Shown here: positions 29,834-40,100 of the stretch, piece after piece
How the letters are laid out: each line of letters starts with the position of its first letter
How positions within the stretch are numbered: the stretch's first letter is position 1
Source of the DNA: Armatimonadota bacterium
GTDB lineage: Bacteria > Armatimonadota > Hebobacteria > CAIYQO01
DNA length: 64,000 nt
NCBI GenBank assembly: GCA_029553475.1
Contig: JAKPKV010000138.1
Location: forward strand, 35,609 to 99,608
Direction of reading: 5' to 3'
Translations under genes and position numbers: made by a program
The notes under the pieces: generated by a model
Database searches by the model: none
The model's input: the letters and a program-made list of their open reading frames with translations, nothing else
What the model was told of the DNA's origin: nothing

Positions 29834-31165
29834 CTATGGACCGAGGAGCACCGCGCAGGCATGGTCGGGATTCAGATACTCGGCAGCCAGCCGCCCTAAT
29901 TCGTCCGGCGTCAGGCTGTGCAGGATGGGCAGATATGCGGTGTAGCCGGCGGGTGAGCGCAGCAGTGTGAAGGAGTCCGCCAGCGCGTAGGACAGGCCGG
30001 CGGCGGTTTCGGCCTTCACCGCGAATTGCGCTTCCAGGCAGGTGACGGCTTTGCGCACTTCGGCGTCCGTGGGCGGCTCATGCTGCAGCAGGCGCACCTG
30101 CTCGACGAGGGCGTCATGCGCGGGCTGCAGCGCGTCGGGGCGCACGATGCCATAGGCGATGAGGTTGCTGCTGTCGCGCAGCGTCCAGTGCGTGCTGCCG
30201 GCGTCAATGAAGGGGGTATTCGGCAACTGCTCTACCAGGCGCTGATGGATACGGCTGCTCAACCCTTCGCCGAGGATGAGACTCAGCACGTCCAGCCCGA
30301 TGGTGGCGCGCAGGCTCCGCGCCGAGGGGCAGAGAAAGCCCAGCGCCACGTAGCCGACGTTGAGCGGCATCGTCAGCCGCCGCGCGCAGGGCGTTGCCGG
30401 CGGCGCGTCCGCGGGAAATTGCGGGTGATGGGGCGCTGCCGCGGGGGCGAAACGGAAGGCGCGCGCGACATCGCGCACGGTCTCTTCGGGCGGCAGGTCG
30501 CCGGTGAGAATCGTCACCATATTGCCGGGGTGATACCAGTGGCGGTAGTACGCGCGGATGGTGTCGGCGGGCACGGTGGCAATCACCTCCGCCGTGCCGA
30601 TCACCTCACGCCGGTACGGATGCGTGGGATACAGCATTTCCCCCAGGGTGGCGATGACTTGCCGCCAGGGATTGTCTTTCCCCATCTTGATTTCTTCGAT
30701 GACGACCAGGCGCTCGCGTTTCTCCGCCGGCTCCGTAGATGGATCGAACGGCGGCCCGATCTCCTCCTCTGGCAGCAGCGCATCGGTGAGCATATCGGCA
30801 TGCAGCTCGAGGGCCAAGCGATAGGACTCCCCCGCGGCGCCTTTCGGCAGCGTCACGAAATACTGCGTGATATCTTTGGCGGTACTGGCGTTCACCCGTC
30901 CGCCGATGCCCTCCAGCAGGCGGTCGAAGGTGCCGGCGGGAAAGCGCGCGGTCCCTTTGAACATCAGGTGCTCGAGGAAATGGGAGATGCCGGCGTTCTC
31001 GACCGTTTCCTCTACCGAGCCGACATAGACCACGGTATGCAGATGCACGACCTCGCCGGGCTTTTGCACCACCACCACCTGCTGCCCGCTCTCCAGCGTC
31101 GCCCACGTGGCGGGATGATGCAGATAGGGCAAGCTCACGGCATCCATTTTCACGATCTCCACCAT
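29834..31165 (-). CDS. M16-family zinc peptidase (HxxEH)
   Basis: GISHFLEHLMFKGTARFP inverse zinc motif. Confidence 0.92.
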   Translation of the reverse strand: MVEIVKMDAVSLPYLHHPATWATLESGQQVVVVQKPGEVVHLHTVVYVGSVEETVENAGISHFLEHLMFKGTARFPAGTFDRLLEGIGGRVNASTAKDITQYFVTLPKGAAGESYRLALELHADMLTDALLPEEEIGPPFDPSTEPAEKRERLVVIEEIKMGKDNPWRQVIATLGEMLYPTHPYRREVIGTAEVIATVPADTIRAYYRHWYHPGNMVTILTGDLPPEETVRDVARAFRFAPAAAPHHPQFPADAPPATPCARRLTMPLNVGYVALGFLCPSARSLRATIGLDVLSLILGEGLSSRIHQRLVEQLPNTPFIDAGSTHWTLRDSSNLIAYGIVRPDALQPAHDALVEQVRLLQHEPPTDAEVRKAVTCLEAQFAVKAETAAGLSYALADSFTLLRSPAGYTAYLPILHSLTPDELGRLAAEYLNPDHACAVLLGP

Positions 31166-31237
31166 GCCATCCCTTCGCTCACAGCCTCATCTGTACCATC
31201 TTTCCGCAGGCGCGCGGCATTCCCTTTCACGCCGCCA

Positions 31238-31603
31238 CTACAAGCTTTCCGGCCCGGCATCCAGATCGGTCAACTCATTGATCGCCTGTACCATCATGGA
31301 GACATAGGTCATGGTCGCGCCGCCCCCCAGCGTGGCGGCGACCATGCCGATCTCTATCATCTCCTCTTTCGCGATGCCCATGGCCAGCGCGCGCTGCACG
31401 TGGTATGGCACGCAATAGGGGCACTTGGAGAAGACGGAGACCGCCAGCGCGGCCAGTTCTTTCGTGCGGGCATCCACCCGGCCGGCGGCCAGGGCCTGCT
31501 CGTGAAAGCGCACGTATGCCTCGAAAGCCTGCGGGCAGGCGTCGCGAATCTCCGGGTTCGTCTCCCGCAGTCGCTGGATAAATTCACGCGGATCAAATCC
31601 CAT
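31238..31603 (-). CDS. Carboxymuconolactone decarboxylase / AhpD-like protein
   Basis: RTKELAALAVSVFSKCPYCVPYHVQRALAMG CxxC signature. Confidence 0.85.
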   Translation of the reverse strand: MGFDPREFIQRLRETNPEIRDACPQAFEAYVRFHEQALAAGRVDARTKELAALAVSVFSKCPYCVPYHVQRALAMGIAKEEMIEIGMVAATLGGGATMTYVSMMVQAINELTDLDAGPESL

Positions 31604-31722
31604 GGCGAAAACCTCCTGCCGGTAGTCTACGGCATCCGGCGCGCGCCGTGCCGGGATTCCGCTGACTCGTCGAGGCATTTGTCGCAATAGCGGTGCAAAC
31701 GGGAGCGCAATGTGCGAGAAGG

Positions 31723-31743
31723 CTATCCACAGGTTTATCCACA
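31723..31743 (+). promoter_or_regulatory. Two DnaA-box-like sequences (CTATCCACA, TTATCCACA)
   Basis: The second is a perfect match to the DnaA box consensus; spaced 12 nt apart. Confidence 0.5.
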
Positions 31744-31749
31744 CCCCCG

Positions 31750-31930
31750 CATAATAAGGGCGAAGGGGTTTGCAGAGGATGGTGAATGCCCTTCCGGTGA
31801 ACCGATCCTCCGACAGGATGCCGGAGCGGGGGACTCAGTGCAGGAGTTCAGGACGAAAGCGCCGCGCACAGGAGGGGAGAGTCCTCCAGCCCACAGCGCC
31901 CGGGTGGATGCCCGGGCGCTGTGTGTTTGG
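31750..31930 (+). ncRNA. Candidate structured non-coding RNA
   Basis: Serial hairpins (CCGG..ATCCTccgacAGGAT..CCGG; ACTC..GAGT; GGAGGggagagtCCTCC) ending in a strong terminator-like hairpin; no convincing ORF. Confidence 0.4.
31892..31930 (+). terminator. Rho-independent-like terminator
   Basis: 13-bp perfect stem cacagcgcccggg/cccgggcgctgtg, 6-nt loop, followed by tgttt. Confidence 0.6.
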
Positions 31931-31945
31931 TCACCGACGAGGTGT

Positions 31946-33211
31946 TTACACGTATTCGCCTTCGCGTGACAGGTAGTCGTAGATCGGGAAGCGGTCGCAG
32001 AGCGCGATCACCGCGTCTTTGATCCGCGCGCGCAGGGCGGCATCGTCCGGCTGCTCTAGCATGTCGGCGATCCAGGTGGCGATTTGCGCCATCTCCGCTT
32101 CGCCCATGCCGCGCGAGGTGAGCGCCGGCGAACCGGGACGAATGCCGGAGCCCTGCGTGGGCGGCTGGGCATCGTAAGGAATGGTGTTGAAATTCGTGAT
32201 GATGTTCGCCTCACGCAGGATATCGGCCGCGCGTTTGCCGGTGAGCCCCTGTTTTGACACGTCCACCAGCATCAGGTGCGTGTCCGTGCCGCCGGAGACC
32301 AGGCGAAAACCGCGCGCAAGGAAGGTCTCCGCGAGCGCGCGCGCGTTGCGGATGACCTGGCGCTGGTAGGCTTTGAACTCCGGCGTCATCGCTTCCTTGA
32401 ACATCACCGCTTTCGCGGCGATGACGTGCATGAGCGGACCGGCCTGCACCCCGGGGAAGACCGCTTTGTCAATGGCCTTCGCCAGTTCCCGGCGGCAGAG
32501 GATGATGGCGCCGCGCGGGCCGCGCAGCGTCTTATGTGTGGTGCTGGTAATCACGTCGGCATACGGCGCCGGGCTGGGATGCTCGCCGGCGGCGACGAGC
32601 CCGGCGATGTGGGCGATGTCGGCCAGCAGATAGGCGCCCACGCTGTCGGCGATGGCGCGGAATCGCGCGAAATCGAGGGTGCGCGGGTAGGCGCTGGCGC
32701 CGACCAGCAGCAGTTTCGGCTTGAACTCGCGGGCGAATTCCGCCAGGCGGTCGTAATCAATCTGCTCGGTGCCGCAATCCACGCCGTAGGGCACGAAGCG
32801 ATAGGTGCGGCCGGAGAAATTCGCGCGATTGCCGTGCGACAGGTGGCCGCCCTGGTCCAGCGCCATCGCCAAGACGGTGTCGCCGGGTTCCAGCAGCGCG
32901 TAGTAGACGGCCATATTCGCCTGCGTGCCGCTCACCGGCTGCACGTTCGCGTGGTCCACCCCAAACAGCGCTTTCGCGCGCGCGATCGCCAGCGTTTCCA
33001 CCTGGTCCACGAATTCGCAGCCGTGATAATACCGCGCGCCGGGGTACCCTTCTGCGTACTTATTGGTCATGATGGAGCCGGTGGCGGCCATCACCGCGCG
33101 GCTGGCATAATTCTCCGAGGGAATCATGATCAGCGTGTGCTGCTGGCGGTCCAATTCACGGTCGAGGATGTCGGCGACGTCGGGGTCTACCTGTCTGAGT
33201 AACTGCTCCAT
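31946..33211 (-). CDS. glyA: Serine hydroxymethyltransferase
   Basis: [42 protein letters not shown]. Confidence 0.95.
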   Translation of the reverse strand: MEQLLRQVDPDVADILDRELDRQQHTLIMIPSENYASRAVMAATGSIMTNKYAEGYPGARYYHGCEFVDQVETLAIARAKALFGVDHANVQPVSGTQANMAVYYALLEPGDTVLAMALDQGGHLSHGNRANFSGRTYRFVPYGVDCGTEQIDYDRLAEFAREFKPKLLLVGASAYPRTLDFARFRAIADSVGAYLLADIAHIAGLVAAGEHPSPAPYADVITSTTHKTLRGPRGAIILCRRELAKAIDKAVFPGVQAGPLMHVIAAKAVMFKEAMTPEFKAYQRQVIRNARALAETFLARGFRLVSGGTDTHLMLVDVSKQGLTGKRAADILREANIITNFNTIPYDAQPPTQGSGIRPGSPALTSRGMGEAEMAQIATWIADMLEQPDDAALRARIKDAVIALCDRFPIYDYLSREGEYV

Positions 33212-33269
33212 GAGGGTTCCTTTCACGTCGGGCTATTGTACCACGTCACCCATGCGGCGACAATTCCCG

Positions 33270-33419
33270 ACTCGGCAAGGTGAACGCAAAGCTTGTGAGC
33301 TTCCTTTCGACCGGCGCTCCCCTCCCCTGAGTGGGGAGGGGGGCGGGGGGAGAGGGGAGCGCCGCGGTGGGAAGCATCAGTGCTGTCTCACAGTTTTTGC
33401 GTGCACCCACTCGGCAAGG
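33270..33419. repeat. MITE-like element: 11-bp flanking direct repeats, imperfect TIRs, G/C-rich hairpin core
   Basis: actcggcaagg at 33270-33280 and 33409-33419; TIRs gtgAacgcaaa...tgtgag; core cggcgctcccctcccc/ggggagaggggagcgccg. Confidence 0.6.
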
Positions 33420-33462
33420 AATCGGAGGCGGCGTGTCGAAGAGACATGCAAGGAGCGCAACT

Positions 33463-34101
33463 ATGGCATTACCTTTTCTCTTCGTCATCGGCGACAGCAT
33501 CTCGCTGGGCTATGGGCCGCATCTGGACACCTTCGCGCGCGACCAGTACCGCTACGCGCGCAAAAGCGGCGAGGAAGCCTGGCTGCCGGAGGCCGTCCGC
33601 GCGCAGGGGGCGAACGGCGGCGATTCCACCGCCGTGCTGAGGTATCTGGACGCGATGGCCGCCGCGGACGTCCCGCGCCCGGACGTACTATTGCTGAACT
33701 GCGGGCTGCACGATATCCGCCATGACCCGGCGACGGGCGCGAAGCAGGTGCCGCCGGAGACGTATGCGGCGAACCTCGCGCGCATCCTCCCGCTGGCGCG
33801 CGGGCTGTGCGGCCGGCTGATCTGGGTGCGGACCACCGACGTGGATGAAGCGATGCATAACATTGATACGCGCCCATTCTATCGCTTCAACCGCGACATT
33901 GACGCGTATAATGCCCTCGCCGACGACCTGATGCGCGCGGCGGGGGTGGAGATCGCCGACCTGCGCGGCTTCACCGCCGCCATTCCCGGCGAGATCTACC
34001 GCGACGGCGTGCATTTCCTCGATCACGTCTGCGCGCTGCAGGGGGCCTTCCTGGCGGGATACCTCCAGCGCGCGCCCGCGGCAATGCCCCGCCCCGTATG
34101 A
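33463..34101 (+). CDS. SGNH/GDSL-type hydrolase
   Basis: FVIGDSISLGYG block I, LLNCGLHD, C-terminal DGVHF. Confidence 0.85.
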   Translation: MALPFLFVIGDSISLGYGPHLDTFARDQYRYARKSGEEAWLPEAVRAQGANGGDSTAVLRYLDAMAAADVPRPDVLLLNCGLHDIRHDPATGAKQVPPETYAANLARILPLARGLCGRLIWVRTTDVDEAMHNIDTRPFYRFNRDIDAYNALADDLMRAAGVEIADLRGFTAAIPGEIYRDGVHFLDHVCALQGAFLAGYLQRAPAAMPRPV

Positions 34102-34222
34102 GCCGAGCGTTCCTTAATTTATAATATCAGCCGGAGGGGCCGTCAACCGCACGCGTCACACGCTCCCCCAGGGGCAATCACCTGTCCGATGGCCGGGCCG
34201 CCGCACCGCCGTACACACCGCA

Positions 34223-37096
34223 TCAGGGGTTCGCATTCCAGCCGTACTGCACCCCATCGGTCAGCGGTGCGCCGTCTTTTTCCGCCAGCCGGAGGATGAA
34301 GCCCCAGCCGCCGTCGTGGCTGCAGACTTTCAGCAATAGCGTATTCACGCCTTTCTTCAGGGTGATGGGCACCCGGTCGTTATCGAGATTGACGCCACGA
34401 AAGACGCGGTTGGCGTGCACCAGTTTCCCGTTCAGCCAGATCTGGATCGTATCATCGCTGCCGACCAGCAGCAAGGCTTCCCGGTCACGGTCGGAAACCA
34501 CCCGCGTATAGGCATAGGCGCACCGGTCTTCGCCGGGCGGATACCGGGAGTATAGGTCAATGGGACCCGGCCCGAGCGGGGGATCACCGGGCTTGCTGGT
34601 GCGCTGCCAGGTGACTTTCGCGTCCTTGTCCCCGGAATACGTCGCGGCCAGGTCCACCCCGCGTTCGGGGGGATAGATGGCATCGTATCCATCGCAGGTC
34701 TTGCCCTGGCTGGGAAATGGCCCAGCCAGGTACCAATCTTGGATGCAGCTGGCGATGATCGCCGCCATGGTCGGTTTTTCCGCCAGCGCTTGCGGTGCGG
34801 TGTACTCAACCACGAGGACGTTCCAGAAGCGCACTTCCGGCACGATGACGGTGATGGCATCGCCCGCCGTATGCGCGGCCAGCCGCTCATGATGGGCATC
34901 CGGCACCGGGCACAGGTTCCACACGCCGGTGAGCTGGGCGCCGGCGGGCAGCGTGATGGTGACGGGCAGCTTACGCAGCGGCGGCAGCGTCCGCTGGGCC
35001 AGGTTCGTGAAGAGCTGATAGTCCGGGGCAATATTCAGCACATGGATGACCAGCCGGCGGCGCTGCCCGTCCAGGGTCATCGTGTGGGCCAGCGCCTCCC
35101 ATTGGAACGGTTGGGCGCCATTGCCGAAGCGGATCACGGACCCCGGATCTGCCAGCTCGCGCATCCGGTTATCCCACAGGTACTCGCTGTAGCGCAATGC
35201 GAAGCGCGGATGCTGGCCGATGGCGCGCTCGGGCGGATAATAATAGGGATGCGCGCCGGTCGCCAGCAGCACGGATGAAACCACGACGTCATCAATGGGG
35301 GTCGCCATCGTCGGCTGATTCGGCTGCGGCGCCGGCAGGCGGTAAATCGGACCGATATGCCCGCCGGACGGCCAGACGATGCTGCGGTTATAACAGATTT
35401 CCGCCAGGTAATCCTGCAGCTTCGGATAATCCTCCAGGCGAATATATTCCAGCATGGCCATGCCGCCGCCGTCATACATCGCCGCCAGCGCCCCGACCTT
35501 CGCATCGGCGCCGGGAAACGTATTATAGCCGAACTGGAAGCCGGGCACGGCGGCGGTCACCAGGTCGCGCGTTTTTCTGGTCGCCCACTTCGTCCAGGGT
35601 GTGCTATAGTACGAATCATAGCGCACCCCGTCCCATCCGAATTGTCTGTGGCTGGCAATGAGTTCGTTCGCGTGCAGCGCGATGGCCTCGGCGGTGACTT
35701 CCGGCTCCTGGATGAGCGTGGTCTCGCACCATTGCTGCATCGGCGCGACCTTCTTCTCCTCCATCAACCGCCAGAATTCCAGGTAGTCCGAGGCATACTG
35801 GACATTGGCACTGAACCACTCCGGATGTTGACGTAGCGTTTCGAATCCCGCCCCGCCATCAGTGCCCCACAGGTTGGCATACACGGTGCCGACCATGCCG
35901 CGCGCATGCAGCGCCGCCAGCAGGTTCCGCGTGCCGCTGATGGAGTGGGTATACTGGGTTTGTCCGCTGAAAAAATCTTCGAGCTCCGGGGTGAAATCGC
36001 TGAAATCGCACGGCGCCCAGAAGAAGCACTCGCAGCCCGTTTGTCCGGTCTCGCGCCAGCCCTGTGCCCAGGCATCCGCCACCGCCGGGTCCTTCCAGGT
36101 GCGCCCGTGATTGATCGCCTGTGCCCCGAGCATCGCCACCTCGAAGAAATTGTTCGTCACCCCGACGACGATACGTCCAGCGGCGATGCGCCCATCCTCC
36201 ACCGTGGCGCTGGCCGTCACCTCGGCGCCCCAGCGCAGCCCCGTCGTGCTGAAAGGCGCCGACCACGTCGTGCTGCCGCCCGCGGGCACCGCCAGTTTCC
36301 TGGCCGCGAGTTCCTGCCGTCCCTCCACCCCGAAGCATAACGCCGCGGTGAAGGTGGCCATGACCGGCGTATCCGCGACATTGGTCAGCGTGATGGTCGC
36401 CGTTCCCTCCTCGCCGGGCTTATACACCATCTTGTCGGTGTGCACCGTCAGACGCAACGGGCTGAGCCGTTCGAGATGCACGCCGCAGACCGCCAGGTTA
36501 TAGGGCAGCTTCGGCAAATCGGCCATGCTGATGCTGCCGTCGGCGGCCGGGGTGGGACGGTTGACCAGATCGGCGGGGAGTATGTCGTTCGCCTCCGGGT
36601 CGTCGTCGTTCGCCATCCGCGCGGCTGTCTTGTGCTGTTTGCGCACAGCCGCCGGCACCCGCCAGGTGATGGCGTAGGCGTGGTCACGCTGTCCCGGGGT
36701 GACGAGAAAATCTACGGGCACGTCAACAAACTCATCCGGCATGGCAAATATCAGGGGATTGACCGGGTGGTCGTCGCCATTCACCGTGATGGTCACCTCG
36801 ACCCCCTGGCTGAAGGCGTCGCCCAGCGGGGCACGGGCCAGCAGCACGTGCAGGCGGTACTGGCCGGGGTCCAGCGCGTCCTCCGGGACCCCGGCCAGCA
36901 GCTTACCCTCGGTGTCGACTTCCGTGTCAACGGCGAAACAGCGGCCAGCCGCCAGTGCGCGGGTGATGAAGGCGTTTGACGCGGCCGCATTCGCCACCAG
37001 CGGTGCCGGTTCGCCGCGTGCCACCCCGGCGAGCATGACCAACAGCCATACCAGCAGGCCGATATCCCGTGTCATCCCCCTCCACGCACCCGACAT
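34223..37096 (-). CDS. Secreted TIM-barrel glycoside-hydrolase-like protein with C-terminal sugar-binding-like domain
   Basis: Signal peptide; FGWDGVRYDSYYSTPW barrel-like motif; C-terminal LLLVGSDDTIQIWLNGKLVHANRVFRGVNLDNDRVPITLKKGVNTLLLKV. Confidence 0.6.
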   Translation of the reverse strand: MSGAWRGMTRDIGLLVWLLVMLAGVARGEPAPLVANAAASNAFITRALAAGRCFAVDTEVDTEGKLLAGVPEDALDPGQYRLHVLLARAPLGDAFSQGVEVTITVNGDDHPVNPLIFAMPDEFVDVPVDFLVTPGQRDHAYAITWRVPAAVRKQHKTAARMANDDDPEANDILPADLVNRPTPAADGSISMADLPKLPYNLAVCGVHLERLSPLRLTVHTDKMVYKPGEEGTATITLTNVADTPVMATFTAALCFGVEGRQELAARKLAVPAGGSTTWSAPFSTTGLRWGAEVTASATVEDGRIAAGRIVVGVTNNFFEVAMLGAQAINHGRTWKDPAVADAWAQGWRETGQTGCECFFWAPCDFSDFTPELEDFFSGQTQYTHSISGTRNLLAALHARGMVGTVYANLWGTDGGAGFETLRQHPEWFSANVQYASDYLEFWRLMEEKKVAPMQQWCETTLIQEPEVTAEAIALHANELIASHRQFGWDGVRYDSYYSTPWTKWATRKTRDLVTAAVPGFQFGYNTFPGADAKVGALAAMYDGGGMAMLEYIRLEDYPKLQDYLAEICYNRSIVWPSGGHIGPIYRLPAPQPNQPTMATPIDDVVVSSVLLATGAHPYYYPPERAIGQHPRFALRYSEYLWDNRMRELADPGSVIRFGNGAQPFQWEALAHTMTLDGQRRRLVIHVLNIAPDYQLFTNLAQRTLPPLRKLPVTITLPAGAQLTGVWNLCPVPDAHHERLAAHTAGDAITVIVPEVRFWNVLVVEYTAPQALAEKPTMAAIIASCIQDWYLAGPFPSQGKTCDGYDAIYPPERGVDLAATYSGDKDAKVTWQRTSKPGDPPLGPGPIDLYSRYPPGEDRCAYAYTRVVSDRDREALLLVGSDDTIQIWLNGKLVHANRVFRGVNLDNDRVPITLKKGVNTLLLKVCSHDGGWGFILRLAEKDGAPLTDGVQYGWNANP

Positions 37097-37146
37097 GGCG
37101 ATACCCTCGATGACGCTCCGCCCCCGTCACGGCACAGTGCCGGATG

Positions 37147-40100
37147 TTACCGCACGGTCGCGGCGATAGTCGGCGTGAACTGGCGTGTCCAGACGGGCAC
37201 AAAGACCTGGTCGGTCAGCGTGAGCACATGCTTCCCGGCCGGCACGGCGACGGCGATGAGATGCGTATTGGCATACGTGCCCCAGCCACTACTCGGGTAA
37301 TCCGTCCAGCAGGCCATCCACTCCTGGCCATCAATGCGGTATTGCGGCCGCCACATCCACGCGGGCTTGTTGATATAGAGCACGCGCGCACGCCCGTCGG
37401 TGGCGATACGCAGGGTCTGCCCATCCAGCTGCGCGGTGAAGGGCCCCTCCCCACGGACGATAACTTGCTCGCCAAGGTCAGCGCGCTGTTCCGCCTTGAC
37501 ATCGGTATCTCGCACCGCCGTGACCCCCGCCCGCAGGTCGGCGATCTTCACCGTCCGCTCGAACGGACCGGCGCCTTCGAAAATGCACCCCTTATACCCA
37601 ATGCGGCCATTCCCGCTCGTCATGCAGAAGACGACGTGATCCGGGAAGATGCGCACCGCTCCTGCCTTGCCGGTGAAGACCACCCCCTCCTGCTCGATCG
37701 CCAGCGGCGTCTCGCTGACGAAGACATAGTCGGTCGCGTCGGGCGTGATGACTTTCATGGCGCCCTCCGCCAGTGTCGCCACCCGCGGCACCGCTTCGGT
37801 GTTTTTATGGGGATAGACGAGGTAGAAGTACTCCGCACCGGGCTCCGCCATCGCTTCCACGGTGGTCTTCTGCTCATTGGTGGCGAGTTTCGGGAATTGG
37901 TCACCATTCAGGCCCAGGCGGCCCCCCTGCCAGTAGGTCCAGGTCATGCGGATGCGGATGGGCAGCGGCTCGCCGGCGAACCAGAAGTGCGTGCCCGCGC
38001 CATAATGGGTCTTCATCTCCAGGTGGTTGCCGGTGATCGTGGGCATTTGTGCCTCCGGCACCAGCTTGTTCTGCGGGACCTGTGCCGGATCAAAGCCTTT
38101 GCCGTCCACGCTGATCAGTTCAGCGCCATCCAGGTTCATCCAGGTCCACCAGGTCGGACGCCCCTCTCCGCCGGGGAAGGTGTCGCGCATCACGAAATAG
38201 GTCGCGCCGTCCGGATTCGGGCTCTTCAGGAAGAGGATCTGCCGGTTCCAGGCCATCGCGCCGCGCCCATCTTTGAACACCTCCGGTGGGTAGTAGCGGC
38301 TGGCCATGGCGTAATCCGCATGCGGGCCGCACCCATAATCCGCCAGCGCGCTATCCACGCGTCCTTCGATCTCGCGCTGGTGGTACGCGCCCACTTTCAC
38401 CTGGTTATGGTAAATGGTGTTCTTTTCATTGCCGGCGCCGCCGTAGTACTGGTATCCCGTGCCCGGAGACAGCGGCGCGCCTTTGCCATAGAGAATGGTA
38501 TTCAGCGGATCGCCATCCCAGTGTCCCCAGTTGATGCCGGCGCGGAAAAGCATCGCCGTTTCATTCGGCGTATTGAAGTGCGCGCGGAAGACCACCCCGT
38601 ACGTCGGAATCACGGTGGTCGTCAGATCGGCGGGCTTTGCCGTGATGTCCGGCAGGTAGCGCAGCACCTGTCCCGCGTGGTTGCCGGAAAGTCCGTTCAA
38701 TGGCTCCGTCGGCCAGCACAGCGTGTGGATGGACAGCATGCGGGCGGCCAACGCCGGATCTGCGCGCTCCACCGTGCGCAGCGAGATGCCGAAGTAGCTC
38801 TCCAGCATATTGGCGCTGTTGCCCATCCCGGGGATGAACCGGCGGCCGTCAATGCGCGGATCGGGCATGGTCAGGTTCGCCAGATACGCGACGTTCAGCG
38901 CCAGATACGCGGCGAGGTCCGGACCACCGGTGTTCCGGATGATGGTGGTCGCGTCATCCAGGAAGCGCGCCGGCCCATACAACTGGTAGGTGGGGCATTC
39001 CAGATTGGCGCCGTCAACGGCGAAGTGGGTGCCCAGTTTCATCCGCACAAAGTCGGTGACGCTGTCCATCCAATATTGATACTGCGGATGGTCGGGCAGC
39101 AGGCTGGCGTAATACGCCAGCGCGCAGGTGCGATTGATGGACATGTTGTTGTTGCCCAAATGCACGCCGGCCCCGCGTGGGTTGAAATCAGGATTCGAGA
39201 GCAGATACGCCATAAACGCGAGCGTCCGCCGCAGATCACGGCGCACGTCCGCCGGGAGATCAGGGCAGGCGAGCGCGCTGTCCGCCGCTTGCGCACAGCC
39301 GCCGAACATCTGCGACTGGCGATAGTGCGACCACCCGGACACATACCAGTTGCCCAGATAACTCATCGAGCTGAACGTGCCCGTGATCGCCGCCTGCGCC
39401 TGGGCGACGGCATGCTCGGTCTTGCCGCTGAAGACATAGTAACCTGCCAGCATCTCGCCATCGGGATGCTGCGCCAGCAGCGGCTTCAGCCGCGCGATAT
39501 CCGCCTTGGTATACCAGGCACGCGGGTACGCCGTTGCCGGCGTCTTCTCCGGCCAGTCGAGCACCCATTCCTTGTAGGTATCCAGGCCGATATACCCGAC
39601 GCGCTCCTGCAGCGATTCCGGGTGGGCGCTGAAATCCAACGCCCACTGGCGGCGGCCATAACTGGGGGCCAGGCCGGAATCATGCTCGTGCGTGGAGAAC
39701 GGCGAGATATCGTCGGTGGTTTCCGCGTACCAGGTGACCGGGCGCACGCTGATCGGCAAGGCGACCACGACGCCGCTCCGCGGGTGGTGCCAGACGGTGA
39801 GGACCATCGCGCGCCGCCAGTTACCCGCATGCAGCGGGACGACCGCGACGCGGGCATCCGGCAGTTGATCGTTCTCGGCCGCGCCGCGCAGCTCGACGCC
39901 GCCGATGAGGCCGCCGAAGCGCACGGCGGGGCCGATCTTCTCCAGGAGCACCATGCCCGGCTCGGGCAGCGGCGGCAGCGGGGTGGCGCCATCACCTCCC
40001 ACCGGCGCCGGCGGATTCGTGCCGTCCTTCAGCTTCGGCGCCAGGTATTGGGCCAGCGGCGCGCGCTGGATACTGCCCCCGGCAATGCCGAAGGTGGCGG

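Noticed and set aside
31750-31930. c-di-AMP (ydaO-type) riboswitch
   Set aside because: ggagcgggggactca resembles part of the motif, but the conserved CAGCTMACYYCGNAGGC-like 3' segment is missing and no downstream plus-strand gene exists.
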